A DNA stretch of 64,000 nt from Xanthostigma xanthostigma (GCA_963575645.1 OY754471.1:36774401-36838400); one strand, 5' to 3'; positions 41,301 through 52,245 are shown, counted from the stretch's first letter. Notes: generated by a model from the letters alone, not told the origin. Translations and numbers: made by a program.

Positions 41301-41620
41301 TACATATATAAAATGAGACCGTGACTGACTGAGTGATCTATCAACGCACTGCTCAAACCACCGGACGGATTGGACTGAAATTTGGAACATTTATTACGAA
41401 CAGTTATTATGACATAGGTATCCGCTAATAATAGATTTTTGGAAATTCAACTTCTAAAAGGGTGTAACGGATTCAAAATTTGCATGGAGAAATCATGTAA
41501 GATGATATATTATGTTCGAAAATGTGCAGAATTAGTCTTGTCAACAAAGAAATAAACATGTATTTCGTGCTTTTTCAAAAACAACCCTTTCAGAGGATGA
41601 AAAGAGGTAAATAGTCAGAA
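41301..41620 (+). repeat. Helitron-like repeat body, related to reversed 23815-24258
   Basis: 'CGGACGGATTGGACTGAAAT', 'AAGGGTGTAACGG' and 'AACAACCCTTTCAGAGGATG' appear in the reverse order and strand at 24000-24250. It starts directly after the Helitron at 41300. Its own 3' terminus is not visible. Confidence 0.55.
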
Positions 41621-42050
41621 CAGATAATTTTTTTTATTTTTACAATATTTACGAAACTATAAATTTTAGAAAAAAATTGTTTACAAAATTTACTTGCAAA
41701 AATGAATAGAATAATAAACCGCTGTGTTATGAAAAGTATATTATTCTAATAGAAAAAATAAAGTTATAGCACATATGTCTTCTGCACATGCGCCGATTTT
41801 AGCCAAAAAACAACAGGGCTTTCCATATTTACATGTCAAGCATCTTACCAAAATTTGGTTTCGATCCGCTCAGCCGTTTGACCTGTATCGTGCTTTTTCC
41901 AACAATATGTTTTGTGAACTTGGGGATCTCAAAATAAGAAAAAATCTTAATTTTGAAAAGTGAATTTTGACCTACATTCGTATGATTCTTTACTTGTGGT
42001 GTTGTAGTGGAGAAAAATGATTCAAATAATTTTTTTTATTCTGAAACGAA
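41621..42050. other. AT-rich DNA with family E-like fragment
   Basis: 41770-41880 shares 'ATGCGCCGATTTT' and 'AAAATTTGGTTTCGATCCGC' with inverted parts of family E (61-110 and 10640-10870). No gene was seen. Confidence 0.4.
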
Positions 42051-42285
42051 TCTAATATTATAAAGAGGATAAAATGGTAAAGTTTGAAAGTTTGGATGTA
42101 GAAGGTAATCTCCGGAAAAAAATGTTTTTTCACCAATATTTAGAATGGACCTTCATGGTGGACATAGGCTAAATATTATCGCGTTAAAATTAAAGCGTTT
42201 TTCGTGGAGGCCAATTTTGCAACGTAAGTCGACGAAAAAATGGTGGCAATCTACAAATTCGGACATAACCGAACCGGGCCACCAG
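42051..42285 (+). mobile_element. Complete small non-autonomous Helitron
   Basis: It starts with TCTAATATTATAAAGAGG after an A, continues with 'ACCTTCATGGTGGACATAGG' and 'GTAAGTCGACGAAAAAATGG', and ends 'CGAACCGGGCCACCAG' before a T. At 235 bp it is the best-bounded copy of the family with 845, 25540 and 57015. Confidence 0.7.
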
Positions 42286-42824
42286 TATTTCATATAGGTA
42301 TTTCAGAAAATAAAACATATTTCGGATATAATAATTTCTGGATTATGTAACGACTGGACTTCCTCAATCCCTCATTTTCCACGGACAGCGTTTACCTCAC
42401 ACCTAAATGAAACCCCCTGCAAACAGAGCTGGTTGGGGGATATTTGGGGCATTGACATAAACGTCAATTTGACCAACAATGGTCGTCAATCACACAACTA
42501 CAAACTATATAATCTGTGTTCACACAACTAAAACAAATATGTCCTTGCAATATATACAAGGGGTGGCCATTACTATAGGGGATTTATGCAGCATTTTTAA
42601 TGTGACTCTTATTATCATGATGTGACGCTCATCATTTGTTTTAGAGTCAAATGGAAACTTCCTAATTAATTCCTTGAACTGGAGGATAGCCCAGAGTGAC
42701 GTTGTTTAAATAGTGTTTCCATGGCTCCTCTATTACAAGCCCTCAGTTCCCAGGTTTTAATATTAAAAACTAATAAATTGAAAGTATTAATTGTTGCAAG
42801 ACATAGATAACCCTGGTCATTAGT
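42286..42824. other. Unassigned DNA
   Basis: 42450-42500 shares 'CGTCAATCACA' text with 40285-40300. No gene was seen. Confidence 0.35.
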
Positions 42825-43175
42825 AGAATTTTTCATGGAAATGAGTATATTTTTAGGAATTTTGAAATTTTCTTATGTTGTCATGGTATGCTCACAATAT
42901 GAAGCAAATATTATGAGTCAACAATATTCATCACAGAAATAAGCAAATTTGAAGTAATATTTAATCTTTTTAACACCATCATAGAATGTTCGTAATATGA
43001 AGCAAATATGAGTCAACGATATTCATCATTAAAATAAGCAAATTTGAAGTAATTTTCAATCTTTCTAACACCGTCATAGAATGTACATAATATGAAGCAA
43101 ATATGAGTCAACGATATTCATCATAGGAATAAGTATATTTTGTAGGAGTGTTGAATCTTTCAAATATTATCATGA
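42825..43175 (+). repeat. 95-98-bp minisatellite, about 3 copies
   Basis: ATATGAAGCAAATAT recurs at 42897, 42995 and 43090. Each unit includes 'GAGTCAACGATATTCATCA' or a near match. Moderately diverged, so old. Confidence 0.8.
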
Positions 43176-43511
43176 TCAACTGTTAATATGAAGACAATTT
43201 TTAGTTGAAGATTATTAGTATCCATTTGATTCAATATTTCTACAATATATACTCAACGAATTCTGTCATGATTTTCATTCACTATGATCTCACACAGGCA
43301 CTCATAATAGGTCCATGGTGAGTTCATTTCATGTATCAAAAATGATCTAAATTTCCAGTAAATTTGCTGTAAACCTGTCTATCTGGGAGCCTTAAGAAAA
43401 ATAAAATATTGTCTTTATAAAGTACCTGAAAAATGTAAGCAAAAAATTTTGTCAACAACCGTTCGTTTGTAATTCAATTTCCTTGCGTTATTTTCATAGA
43501 AATATTATACT

Positions 43512-43705
43512 GGAGTACGCGAGTGAGCCGTGAAAGTGTCTGTAATTCAGAGAGAGAAAAGTTACTTATCTCCGTGGTAACTAATGATACAAAACAATGC
43601 TGATTTGAGTAAATATATATCTGGTTTTCCGGACCCGCTGCAGCGTTCTCTCTCTCAACTGAGGACACTTTCACTTATGGCAAGCATACCCGCTAGCGTA
43701 CTCTA
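43512..43705. mobile_element. Inverted-terminus miniature element
   Basis: Left: GGAGTACGCGAGTGAGCC, 'GTGAAAGTGTC', 'CAGAGAGAGA'. Right, inverted: 'AGAGTACGCTAGCGGG', 'AGTGAAAGTGTCC', 'TTGAGAGAGA'. About 190 bp. No transposase or clear duplication. Confidence 0.55.
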
Positions 43706-44335
43706 GTTACGTATATCTCTATGGTTATTTTAGTCCCAAAAATGAAAGCCATCTTGTTTACATGAATTTAATATCAATGCATATACTAGATTTTTTTTAA
43801 ATATCAAAGAACAAGTTTGAGTGACTACAAAACAAACATATCAAAAAACTGTCGTCAGAACATTCTCTAAAGAGATACTAAACAAGAGTTCTTGTTGGCC
43901 AGTAATGCACAAAAATAAACAACATCATAGCTCACTGAGTGTGCCGGCCAAGGTCTCGCAAAGCACTTCGCTATATTTTCACGAACCATTTTGACCCTCC
44001 CCCATCTATTTCCGATACTAGTTACATTATACAACTGATTTTTTCCAGAGGGCTAGCATTATCATTAAGAAGCTCTATTCCGAATTTCATACGTTTAGGT
44101 GGAAAAGTTTTCAAGATACGAGTGTCCAAAAATCACGATTCTTGGCATTCACCAAGTGAATGATTCAGCTGTGACCAACCTATAACCCGCGGATCACCAA
44201 GTAGCTCATTTTATACTTTCAAGTGATTCACTTCTTGAGTTCCACAAATAAAGTATAATTATATCCCTCCAAAAACAAAAATGTGAAAAAGGGACCAAGT
44301 TCTCCTCAAAACTGTGTTTTGTTATCGTTACGTAT
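43706..44335. other. Unassigned DNA
   Basis: No gene, repeat pair or terminus was recognised. Confidence 0.35.
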
Positions 44336-44516
44336 CTTAACTGAAATGTAGAAAATATTTTTTGCCTACACGTTTTTAGCAGTATTTTGATGTTCACTTC
44401 TCTAAAGAAAACTTGCCAAGTTTGGACTGTAAATTTAAATATTTTTGTGCTTATCAAAACACTGCTAAAACGTGTAGGCAAAAAACTTGGCATATTTTCT
44501 ACATTTCAGTTATTTT
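44336..44516. repeat. Inverted repeat, about 60-bp arms
   Basis: 'AACTGAAATGTAGAAAATAT' and 'TTTTGCCTACACGTTTT' on the left face 'AAAACGTGTAGGCAAAAAAC' and 'ATATTTTCTACATTTCAGTT' on the right. The right arm has a short insert ('TTGGC'). Confidence 0.7.
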
Positions 44517-45378
44517 TTCTGAAAATAAGTCGAAAATTCTATTTAGTGAAAAATATAATCAGACGTTAATCAAAGATTTGAGTAAATTATTTTCTCTATT
44601 CAATAATTTTTTTGAAGGTGGCTCTATTTTTTTGTAAAAAGTTTATTGTTTGTGTATTAATAGAGCGAAATAATACCTAAATTATTTGATTTTTATTTCA
44701 AATAGTGTCAAAAATAAATATTAAAACTCTGATTTAATGTCTCTAAAAGTTAATTTAGAATAAGTTGAGATTCTTAGTAACTGCAATGCGAGTTGAGAAG
44801 AAAGACTGTTTGAGATTCTAGGGTTAAAGAGTCATTTTGTGCTGCACTATCTGACGTTTGCGAATTGCAGATGAAGCCATCGTAACATTTTTATTTATTT
44901 ATTCCATCGACTACAAATGTAACAGTACACAATACGTCAATAATTTATAATAATTCTTTATTTGTGCTATTATTATCACATTATGTTTTGCAGTACCGTA
45001 GGGTCTCGAATATCCGAGTACCATATTATTATACTGGAAAGACTAATTGAATCGCTAAGTGAGAAAACACTAGAAATCTATGAAGAAACAAGCCGTAAAG
45101 TGGGTCACATTTTAGGACTCTACAAGAGAAATCCTTGATCAACTTCCCAGTATGATTTGCACAATTTAGACTCGAGAAATCCTTTTCAAAAAAATATTTA
45201 GATACATGTTTGCATTGTTTATGTTTAAACAAACAAATGGTTGGACAGATTTGTGGTAAGTTTTTTTGGAACATATCTATTGACGGTAATACGTTTCGAT
45301 CGGCACACTACCGAATATAGAAGGTAATATCATTATTATTTTCAAAATTTCGTCGTTTTGAGACTAAAAGTTATGAAA
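44517..45378. other. Unassigned DNA
   Basis: 44557-44580 carries the 'CAGACGTTAATCAAAGATTT' segment also at 19360. 45040-45160 contains 'CTAAGTGAGAAAACAC', similar to the inner text of the Tigger-type MITE at 55083, suggesting a decayed relative. Confidence 0.4.
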
Positions 45379-45851
45379 ACAAATTATAGTTTAAAAAAAC
45401 TAAAAAAACACGGTTTAATAGCAAACCGAACTAAAAAGTTGAAAATAGTTTTTAAGGTATGAAGAGTTTGTGTTAATGCAATAGAAAGTCCAACAATCAA
45501 TTATACTAATTAATTTGGAATAAGATTAAAATAAAAATTAAATTATTAACAAAATAATTGAATTATAGTAAAAAAGCGTGGGTGCTTGATATTAAATGTT
45601 AGAATTATTTCATTGGTAGCTATTTATACAATTAGAGTTAAAATGAAAAAATAGTAGGTAATTGCTACCCCACGCTTTTTTCTATAATTGAATTATTTTG
45701 TTAATAACTTAATTTTTATTTGTTCTTATTCCAAATTAATAAGTCATAATTAATTGTTGGACATTCAATTGCCGTAACACAAACTCTTCATACTTAAACA
45801 TTATTTTCTTCTTTTTGGTTCGTTTTTTAGTTTTCTTAAAATATAATTTTT
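45379..45851. mobile_element. Fold-back element, arms up to about 200 bp
   Basis: Left arm 45379-45592, right arm 45667-45851. Paired words include 'AAAAAAGCGTGGG' / 'CCCCACGCTTTTTT', 'AACAAAATAATTGAATTATA' / 'TATAATTGAATTATTTTGTT' and 'GAAGAGTTTGTGTTA' / 'AACACAAACTCTTC'. The spacer is about 74 bp. Scattered small differences between the arms show age. Confidence 0.75.
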
Positions 45852-45889
45852 GTTACGTCCTTCATCGTCATATTACGTTATCGTTATCT

Positions 45890-46348
45890 TAAGGACGCTG
45901 CACACGAGGCAAGAAACGCTGCTAGATTCCTTGCTAGATTTGCCTACTAGTTTTCTAGCGCTGGTTTTCTTGATTGCTGTTAAGTGCTCGCTTCACACGA
46001 GACTATTTTTCAAGCGTGTTTTGTGGATAGATCTGGTGCGCGCGCAGTGACAGTTCGAATATAAACACAGAGCAAAACGTGTCTGTCGTCTGACTCTGAG
46101 CAGAATAACGCCATTTTTGTTTGTGAGCGTTTGTTCAAGTCGTCCACGTGATAAGATACTGCTCCCTGATTGGTTCTTGCTCATACCTAGCAGCGGACCT
46201 ACCAAGGAAAAGCTCCTGTTCTAATTTTAAAACCTATCTTGTGAGCTAGCCGGCCAGCTCGCAGTGACGTCATTTCCAGTTTTGTACCCAGCCTACAGGC
46301 CAGCAGAACTCCTAGCAATGTTTCTAGCATCGTGTGCAGCGGTCTTTA
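45890..46348 (-). mobile_element. Family M inverted-terminus element, copy 2 (both ends)
   Basis: The left end is TAAGGACGCTGCACACGAGG; the inverted right end is TAAAGACCGCTGCACACG. The body is inverted relative to the copies at 12106 and 58545. It contains 'GCTAGATTCCTTGCTAG' and 'CGTCCACGTG'. No transposase. The flanks show no clear duplication, so the superfamily remains open. Confidence 0.65.
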
Positions 46349-47879
46349 GGAAACTAAGGCTTTAGTCCGAGTTGTGTCGAAGTTCGGACAGGTTATTTAA
46401 TAAATGTTCGTAAGTGTAATGACGATTTGTAATGTCGTAATTGAACTATAAGTTTGGTACACAGTGAAAGCTCGGTACAAATCAGAACGCCTTGTAAGCG
46501 CGAATTTCGTGTTATTTCGACGATGAGAAAAGACAAAAACAGCGGACTGTAGCCGTCACGCGCTATAGCCCTCTCAAAAGATATAAGCGTACGCTATTCA
46601 GTACCGAAATAGACGAAAAAGAATTGAGAAAGAAAAACAGTACTCAGGCGTCGACCCGGTCTTCAACGACCGGGTCGACATAAAGCAGACTTATGTCTCA
46701 ACAAATGAGTGGGAGAGAGACTGCCATATCGCTTGCAACACATACAATCGGGGGTCTTACTGTTGAACGCTATAACTGACCATCTACCAGTTAGAAAACG
46801 TTTAGCGTCATTTCACCAGCTTAACGTGTCGACGTACTTCTCTAATGGTATCAAACGGTGCGTATGGCCAGCGGACCGGCTGAGACACGTCCGATCTTTC
46901 TATTCTCATCGGATGTACACGCGGACAATAGGTCATATGCATGAGACTCCAAATTGGTTTAAATTTTTATTTTGAAATATATTTTAGTTCCTGATCATAT
47001 CGTAATGGTTATTTTATTAATCTAATCACTGAAAAAAATGCAAATAATAAAATAGAAACGTAGAAAATACGCGCTATTTTCGAATTTTCAAAACGCAGCG
47101 TGACGTCAGAGTATATATCAATAACAGTTTCCATGGCGACTGGGTCGTCTCACAGTAAGATTACGTCAGTATTTAGAGAAAACAACAAATAAACTTCATT
47201 TAGAACATTGACAATTTGACATCAAAGTTGACATGCATCATATATCGTGACGTCACATAAGCCCGCCAACATGGCCGATTGTTTAAACTGTCTATTTTTG
47301 AATGTGAAATTTCATATTTTTTTTCTTGTGATAATATTACATTTTTAAATGATTATCAATTTTTTTCCGTATTATGGTTGACTAAATAATCTATTAAAAA
47401 TATAAAAAAAATACATGCATATGACCTATTGGTGAGGCGAAATATTGACACTATCGTCGACAAGTGAAGTTATGAAAAGAGCCTGGAATTGTCTGGTGTC
47501 TACAATTTTTAAAAAAGTTCAGGAATATTTTGTTTTTGCAGATATCGGTCACGTGTCATTATTGTTTTATGAGTCTGGTTGAAGAATTCAAATTTTATGA
47601 TTGCAACGATTTTAAAGAACTTCACCTGTCACGCTATTTATTGAAGCTGTGCTTCTTAACGCAGGTCTCGGGACAGGGACTTAAATGAGGAAAAAAAGCG
47701 AAGACCTATCAAAGAGAAACAATTCCACTATATATTATTTTGTTATATCTCAAAGGGATTGGGCAGCGTTATCGATGAAAACTCACAGTCGGCTTGATTT
47801 TTTCCAACATCTTCAACAATCATCGTCATATTTCAACCAATTTACACAAAACATGAATGAGTTATACACATAAACCTTT
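46349..47879. other. Unassigned DNA with a perfect hairpin
   Basis: At 46650-46679 GTCGACCCGGTC and GACCGGGTCGAC form a perfect 12-bp GC-rich stem with a six-base loop, unusual for this AT-rich setting. Several open frames (46709-46975, 47685-47873) lack recognisable domains. Confidence 0.4.
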
Positions 47880-48145
47880 CTCTTGAATCACTTCGTTCAT
47901 TGGTGAAAACCGTATGAAAATCCGTTCGGTAGTTTTTGAGTTTATCGCGTTCAGACAGACATACAGACGGGGCGAGTGGACTTTGTTATATTTTAACGAG
48001 ATTTGGTCCACGTGTTGGAATCCATTACCGCGCAATACGCCTAATTTTTGAAACCAATTTTAATTTTTGAAATCGGATAAGTAGTTTCAGAAATTACCTC
48101 CTACATCTAAACTTAAAAATTTACCTCATTATAATATTAGCATAG
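47880..48145. repeat. Fragments of two dispersed repeats
   Basis: 47900-47990 matches the end segment at 17630. 48065-48145 is a reversed 5' end of the Helitron-like family ('CTACATCTAAACTTAAAAAT' then 'ATAATATTAGCATAGA'). Confidence 0.5.
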
Positions 48146-48705
48146 ATTAACGGTTAATTTAAAAATTAGAAGCAAAATGTAGGTACGTTTGATTTTAAAT
48201 CTTGAGTAATTTCCAAAACAAGGAACAACACGTACTACAATGGGCCTCCTGTTCTGTTGAATTGTACAGAGAAGAGAAAATTGTATACGTATGGATAGTA
48301 CGGGCGTTGTCCGTTGACGATGCTGCGGCAGCACTGCAGCCAGGCAGAACATGACGCGACGCGTTTTCAGGACTCCCGCCCGATCAATATGGCGCCCGAC
48401 AAGCAGCTCGACATGCTAAGCGGGGCGGAAGAATAAAAACAATATGCTATCACTGACATATCTTTAACTATAGGTACGTTCACGACGACTATACGCTTCA
48501 CAAGAAGGGTATTATCTGGCTACGTTTTACATTAACTCATTGATTGACAGTTCAATTGAAATGCAAGTAAATGCAAAAATAATAATTCACTTGTTTCAAA
48601 TATCAGTTATAACTTTGGTGGAATTTTTTTACTGATATATTTGACAGGTTTTTTCCCCTATAATATTACATCACTACTAAATAACTACTTAATAAAACTC
48701 TAATA
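48146..48705. other. Unassigned DNA with a short GC-rich patch
   Basis: 48300-48430 is GC-rich for this window ('GATGCTGCGGCAGCACTGCA', 'ATGGCGCCCGACAAGCAGC'). The frames are short. An exon or promoter is possible but unsupported. Confidence 0.3.
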
Positions 48706-48892
48706 GGCCCCACTGGTTCTATGACTCTATATCCTCGGACAAAATATCCTGGACAAAATATCCCGGACAAAATATCCTCAGACAAAATATCCTCAAGACA
48801 AAAAATCCTTCGGACATAATATCCACGGTATGATAAAATTATACGGGATACAAGGCTAAAATAAAAAAACAATTTTTATTCACTAGAACATT

Positions 48893-49012
48893 ATTTATTG
48901 ATCAACGTTTCGGCAATTTTCTTGACTTCTTCAGGACCTTAAAAATCTTTAGTGAAAAGTCACAAAATTAAGAAGGCAAGAAATATTGCCGAAACGTTGA
49001 CCAATAAATAAT
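48893..49012. repeat. Small inverted repeat inside the Foldback-like element
   Basis: 'ATTATTTATTGATCAACGTT' TCGG faces CCGAAACGTTGACCAATAAA TAAT. The inner sequence 'CTTGACTTCTTCAGGACC' recalls the 'GAAGAAG...AACGTTTCG' combination of the fold-backs at 19107 and 23478. Confidence 0.65.
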
Positions 49013-49136
49013 GGGTAATTATACACTTTCACGGTCACCTGGTTTTTTGGCTCTAAAAAATCGAAAAATAGATGGATTTCAATGATCTCGGTCTCAAAAA
49101 GTTCCATTTTACGGCGGATTTATGAAAAAAATTAGT

Positions 49137-49906
49137 TCACCCCGGAATTACAATTCGCATACCCGTTTATCGTTCACCCCGGAATTGTTTTTTTAAAAAC
49201 TCCACATTTGCCCCTTCCCGTTTCACTGCGAGACAATTCGCATACCCCTTTATCGTTCACCCCGGAATTACAATTCGCATACCCGTTTATCGTTCACCCC
49301 GGAATTGTTTTTTTAAAAACTCCACATTTGCCCCTTCCCGTTTCACTGCGAGACAATTCGCATACCCCTTTATCGTTCACCCCGGAATTACAATTCGCAT
49401 ACCCGTTTATCGTTCACCCCGGAATTGTTTTTTTAAAAACTCCACATTTGCCCCTTCCCGTTTCACTGCGAGACAATTCGCATACCCCTTTATCGTTCAC
49501 CCCGGAATTACAATTCGCATACCCGTTTATCGTTCACCCCGGAATTGTTTTTTTAAAAACTCCACATTTGCCCCTTCCCGTTTCACTGCGAGACAATTCG
49601 CATACCCCTTTATCGTTCACCCCGGAATTACAATTCGCATACCCGTTTATCGTTCACCCCGGAATTGTTTTTTTAAAAACTCCACATTTGCCCCTTCCCG
49701 TTTCACTGCGAGACAATTCGCATACCCCTTTATCGTTCACCCCGGAATTACAATTCGCATACCCGTTTATCGTTCACCCCGGAATTGTTTTTTTAAAAAC
49801 TCCACATTTGCCCCTTCCCGTTTCACTGCGAGACAATTCGCATACCTCTTTATCGTTCACTCCGGAATTACAATTCGCATACCCGTTTATCGTTCACCCC
49901 GGAATT
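49137..49906 (+). repeat. 120-bp satellite array, about 6.4 near-identical copies
   Basis: The period is exactly 120 bases. Units are identical or nearly so until the last one, which has CTCTTT for CCCTTT and TCCGG for CCCGG. Each unit contains two diverged half-copies of 'AATTCGCATACCC...TTTATCGTTCACCCCGG'. Since 120 is divisible by three, a 313-codon frame (49208-50149) stays open as a repeated 40-residue block; it is not regarded as a gene. A single diverged relative is at 33865. Confidence 0.95.
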
Positions 49907-50883
49907 GACGTCAGAAACAGTTATAAAGAATTATATGTAGAAAGTCAATTTTTTTTTGCATTTTTTGTCCACGGATATTCTGACAAAGGACATTTTGTCT
50001 CATGGATATTTTGTCTCAAGGATATTTTGTCCAAGGATATTTTAACAAGGATATTTTGTCGGGGATATTTTGTCCGCGGATATGGAGTCCGGTTACCGGC
50101 CCCACTCACGATCACACTTCATGCAACAGTTCAGTGTTCAAACTTATAGTTCAGTGAAGCATGATAGTGTGTGGGACAAATAAACACTGAAACCAACACT
50201 GAAGTCAAGCATGAACTCATCAAATGCATCTTGATTTTTGAACGACTTCAGTGTTCAGTGTTCAAGTAAACTGTTGTGTGTGTGGGTGTTTTTCAGTTCA
50301 GTTTTTGGAGTTCTGTGTTTTGTACAACCAGAAGCCAAAAATCTCAATGTTGCTGCCTTTCTTGTGCAGAAATAGATTTTCACATATTTGTGTCCTGGTT
50401 CTTAATAAATAGGGTAACTAATTCCAGTAAATAATTGTAAGTTAATTCATTCATTCGTAAATAATTATTGCAATCAAGCGGCTCAAGATGTAATTCATTA
50501 ATCAAATAAACATGACTTCTTGAATCACGCATTTCTAACCAATTTTTCACCCATATATTCTTCTTTTTTTTTCTTATTTCTCTGTTTTAAATACAATCCC
50601 ATAGCTCTGAACAGCCAATCCTCACCATTTAAATTACTCATTTAATTCTTATTAATGAACTATACTCTATAGTATAATATTATAGTGTGTATATAATATA
50701 ATATATCTTATGTATCTATACTCGACGAGTGTATGCCAACAACTGAACCAAACTGAACACAAAAAATTTAAAAAACTGAGCAGTTTGCATGAACTGTGTG
50801 TGGTGCCAGTCAGTCTTTCGATTAATCTGTCCAACTTCACTGAACACTGAACTGTGGCATGAAGTTTGATCGTGAGTGGGGCC

Positions 50884-51612
50884 TATAACACTAGCTGACT
50901 GACAGATAACGCACAGCCTAAACAGGTGGGTCTAGAAGCATGAAATTTTGCACAGGAGTTCCTCATGTACCATAGGTGAGCAGTAAGACAGGATTTTTCA
51001 AAATTCATCCCCTAAGGTCGTTAAGGGGTTACGCCACCTTGAGATTTTCCCAAAATGCGATTTTGTTGGGAGTTTAGATGAATATTTTGAGCGTTTAACT
51101 TTTCCAAAATTCAAACTATTATCGAAGTTATAGCAATAACTAGTTCCTATTAGTCACAGAGCAATCAATCAGTTATTTTTTTCTTTTACGTTTTTCTCGA
51201 AACTACATTTTTCAAAACGGTGTACACGATATTTCAAAATATACTCAACCGGTTTGGTTAAAATTTACAACACTTATTTTTTTTATTCTAAACTACAATG
51301 TGACTTAGGATTTTTTTGATTGGGTAGCATGTTATAAATGTTATAAATTTTTCAATTTCGATGCAAATTCCAGTTTTTTTTTTCAAACAGTTGTCTTTTC
51401 TACAAAAAAAAACTGAAAAATGTTAGTCTACGTCATATTGTAGCTATTTTCCTTTTAAATTTGGAAAAAAATTGTTTATGTTTCTGACAATGTATAAGAG
51501 AGAAATCATGTACACTATCAGCAGGGATTTTCAAAAGAGGGTCCTACTTATCGGCTCATATCTCCAACATTTTTTATTTTTTTTAATCGTCAATATTGCA
51601 AACTGTTAATAA
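50884..51612. other. Unassigned DNA, possibly an old repeat
   Basis: 50930-51100 ('GAAATTTTGCACAGGAG', 'GGGGTTACGCCACC') has the look of a dispersed repeat body, but no second copy lies in this window. No gene. Confidence 0.35.
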
Positions 51613-52245
51613 AACTACTATATACCATTAATTAATACCACGTGTAAAACTCAAAAGATAAAGCAAGTAAATCAAATTAATTATTTGGGTAAACTATTCA
51701 CTTCTAACAACGATCAGCTACTCGAGATTAAGAAACGAATCGCAATTGCTAAAGCTAATTTTGAAAAACTCAAAACATATTTGACAAATAGGAAGCTGTG
51801 TTTTCAAAATAGATTTAAAATGCTAAAAACATATGTGTGGTCTGCACTGTTATATTCTTGCGAAACATGGGTGCTAAAGAGAGTCAGTGAATCTAGATTA
51901 AATGCTTTTGAAACTTGGTGTATAAGAAAAATGCTAAAAATAAAATGGACTGAAAAATTAAAAAATGAAGTAGTTTTCCAAAAAGTTAATTATAAACGGT
52001 GCTTAGTGAACACAATAAAAAAAAGAATTACGGGATATTTTGGTCATATGTGTAGAGGGCCTAGCTATGAATTGCAAAGACTTATTTTATGTGGAAAATT
52101 AAAAGGTTGTGTTTCAAGAGGCAGAAAAAGATTTACCTGGATCTCTAATATTAAAAACTGGCTAAATATTAGCACATTTAATGACTTAAAATCACTGGCT
52201 ATGGACAGAATAAAATGGAAACAAGTGGTCTCCAACATCCTGTAA
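51613..52245 (+). CDS. RTE-type LINE C-terminal fragment
   Basis: The frame is open from 51613 (after a TAA at 51610); a bare ATG is lacking at the start. It reads 'KQVNQINYLGKLFTSNN', where Y-L-G-x-x-F/I-T/S marks the thumb after the reverse transcriptase palm in RTE-clade LINEs. Then come 'EIKKRIAIAKANFEKL', 'LKTYVWSALLYSCETWVL' (the L-Y-G/S-x-E-T-W motif), 'ETWCIRKMLKIKWTEKL' and 'RRITGYFGHM'-like 'KKRITGYFGHMCRG'. The C-terminus 'DRIKWKQVVSNIL' is also typical (R-x-x-W). The palm motifs are missing, so it is 5'-truncated and inactive. It is free of frameshifts for 210 codons. Confidence 0.8.
   Translation, partial: NYYIPLINTTCKTQKIKQVNQINYLGKLFTSNNDQLLEIKKRIAIAKANFEKLKTYLTNRKLCFQNRFKMLKTYVWSALLYSCETWVLKRVSESRLNAFETWCIRKMLKIKWTEKLKNEVVFQKVNYKRCLVNTIKKRITGYFGHMCRGPSYELQRLILCGKLKGCVSRGRKRFTWISNIKNWLNISTFNDLKSLAMDRIKWKQVVSNIL

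Larger units (their letters stand above)
48715..50097. mobile_element. Foldback-like element with tandem-repeat inverted ends
   Basis: The outer ends are GGTTCTATGACTCTATATCC and, inverted, GGTAACCGGACTCCATATCC. Each continues inward with about five to six copies of a short unit GGACAAAATATCC/T (48738-48830; inverted at 49965-50080). A 9-bp direct duplication GGCCCCACT flanks it (48706-48714 and 50098-50106). Inverted ends built of tandem repeats plus a 9-bp duplication are the traits of Drosophila Foldback elements. The centre holds a small palindrome (48893-49010) and the 120-bp satellite. No transposase gene. Confidence 0.75.
48706..50883. mobile_element. Element A: TA-flanked inverted-terminus element split by a Foldback-like insertion
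   Basis: Right end, inverted: GGCCCCACTCACGATCAAAC then TTCATGCCACAGTTCAGTGT. Left end after the insertion (50098): GGCCCCACTCACGATCACAC then TTCATGCAACAGTTC. The first nine bases of the left end also stand alone at 48706-48714, preceded by TA; the right end at 50883 is followed by TA. So element A, about 786 bp, inserted at TA, and was later opened after its ninth base. The interior repeats 'TTCAGTGTTCA' words. No transposase. The TA duplication suggests Tc1/mariner. Confidence 0.7.

Noticed and set aside
42825-43175. Possible repeat-spacer array
   Set aside because: The whole 95-98-bp unit repeats, with no constant repeat and variable spacer; it is a minisatellite.
44206-44637. Three overlapping short frames on both strands
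   Set aside because: They overlie an inverted repeat, so each strand mirrors the other; no family resemblance.
46650-46679. GC-rich hairpin as a terminator
   Set aside because: Intrinsic terminators are bacterial; here no T-run follows and the context is animal DNA.
46709-46975. 88-codon frame as host gene
   Set aside because: No domain, leader or context support; possible repeat sequence.
48300-48430. GC-rich patch as a promoter or exon
   Set aside because: No start codon in context, splice pair or core promoter motif that could be defended.
49208-50149. 313-codon open frame
   Set aside because: It is the 120-bp satellite read in frame (period divisible by three) plus flanking transposon end; it repeats one 40-residue block with no family resemblance.
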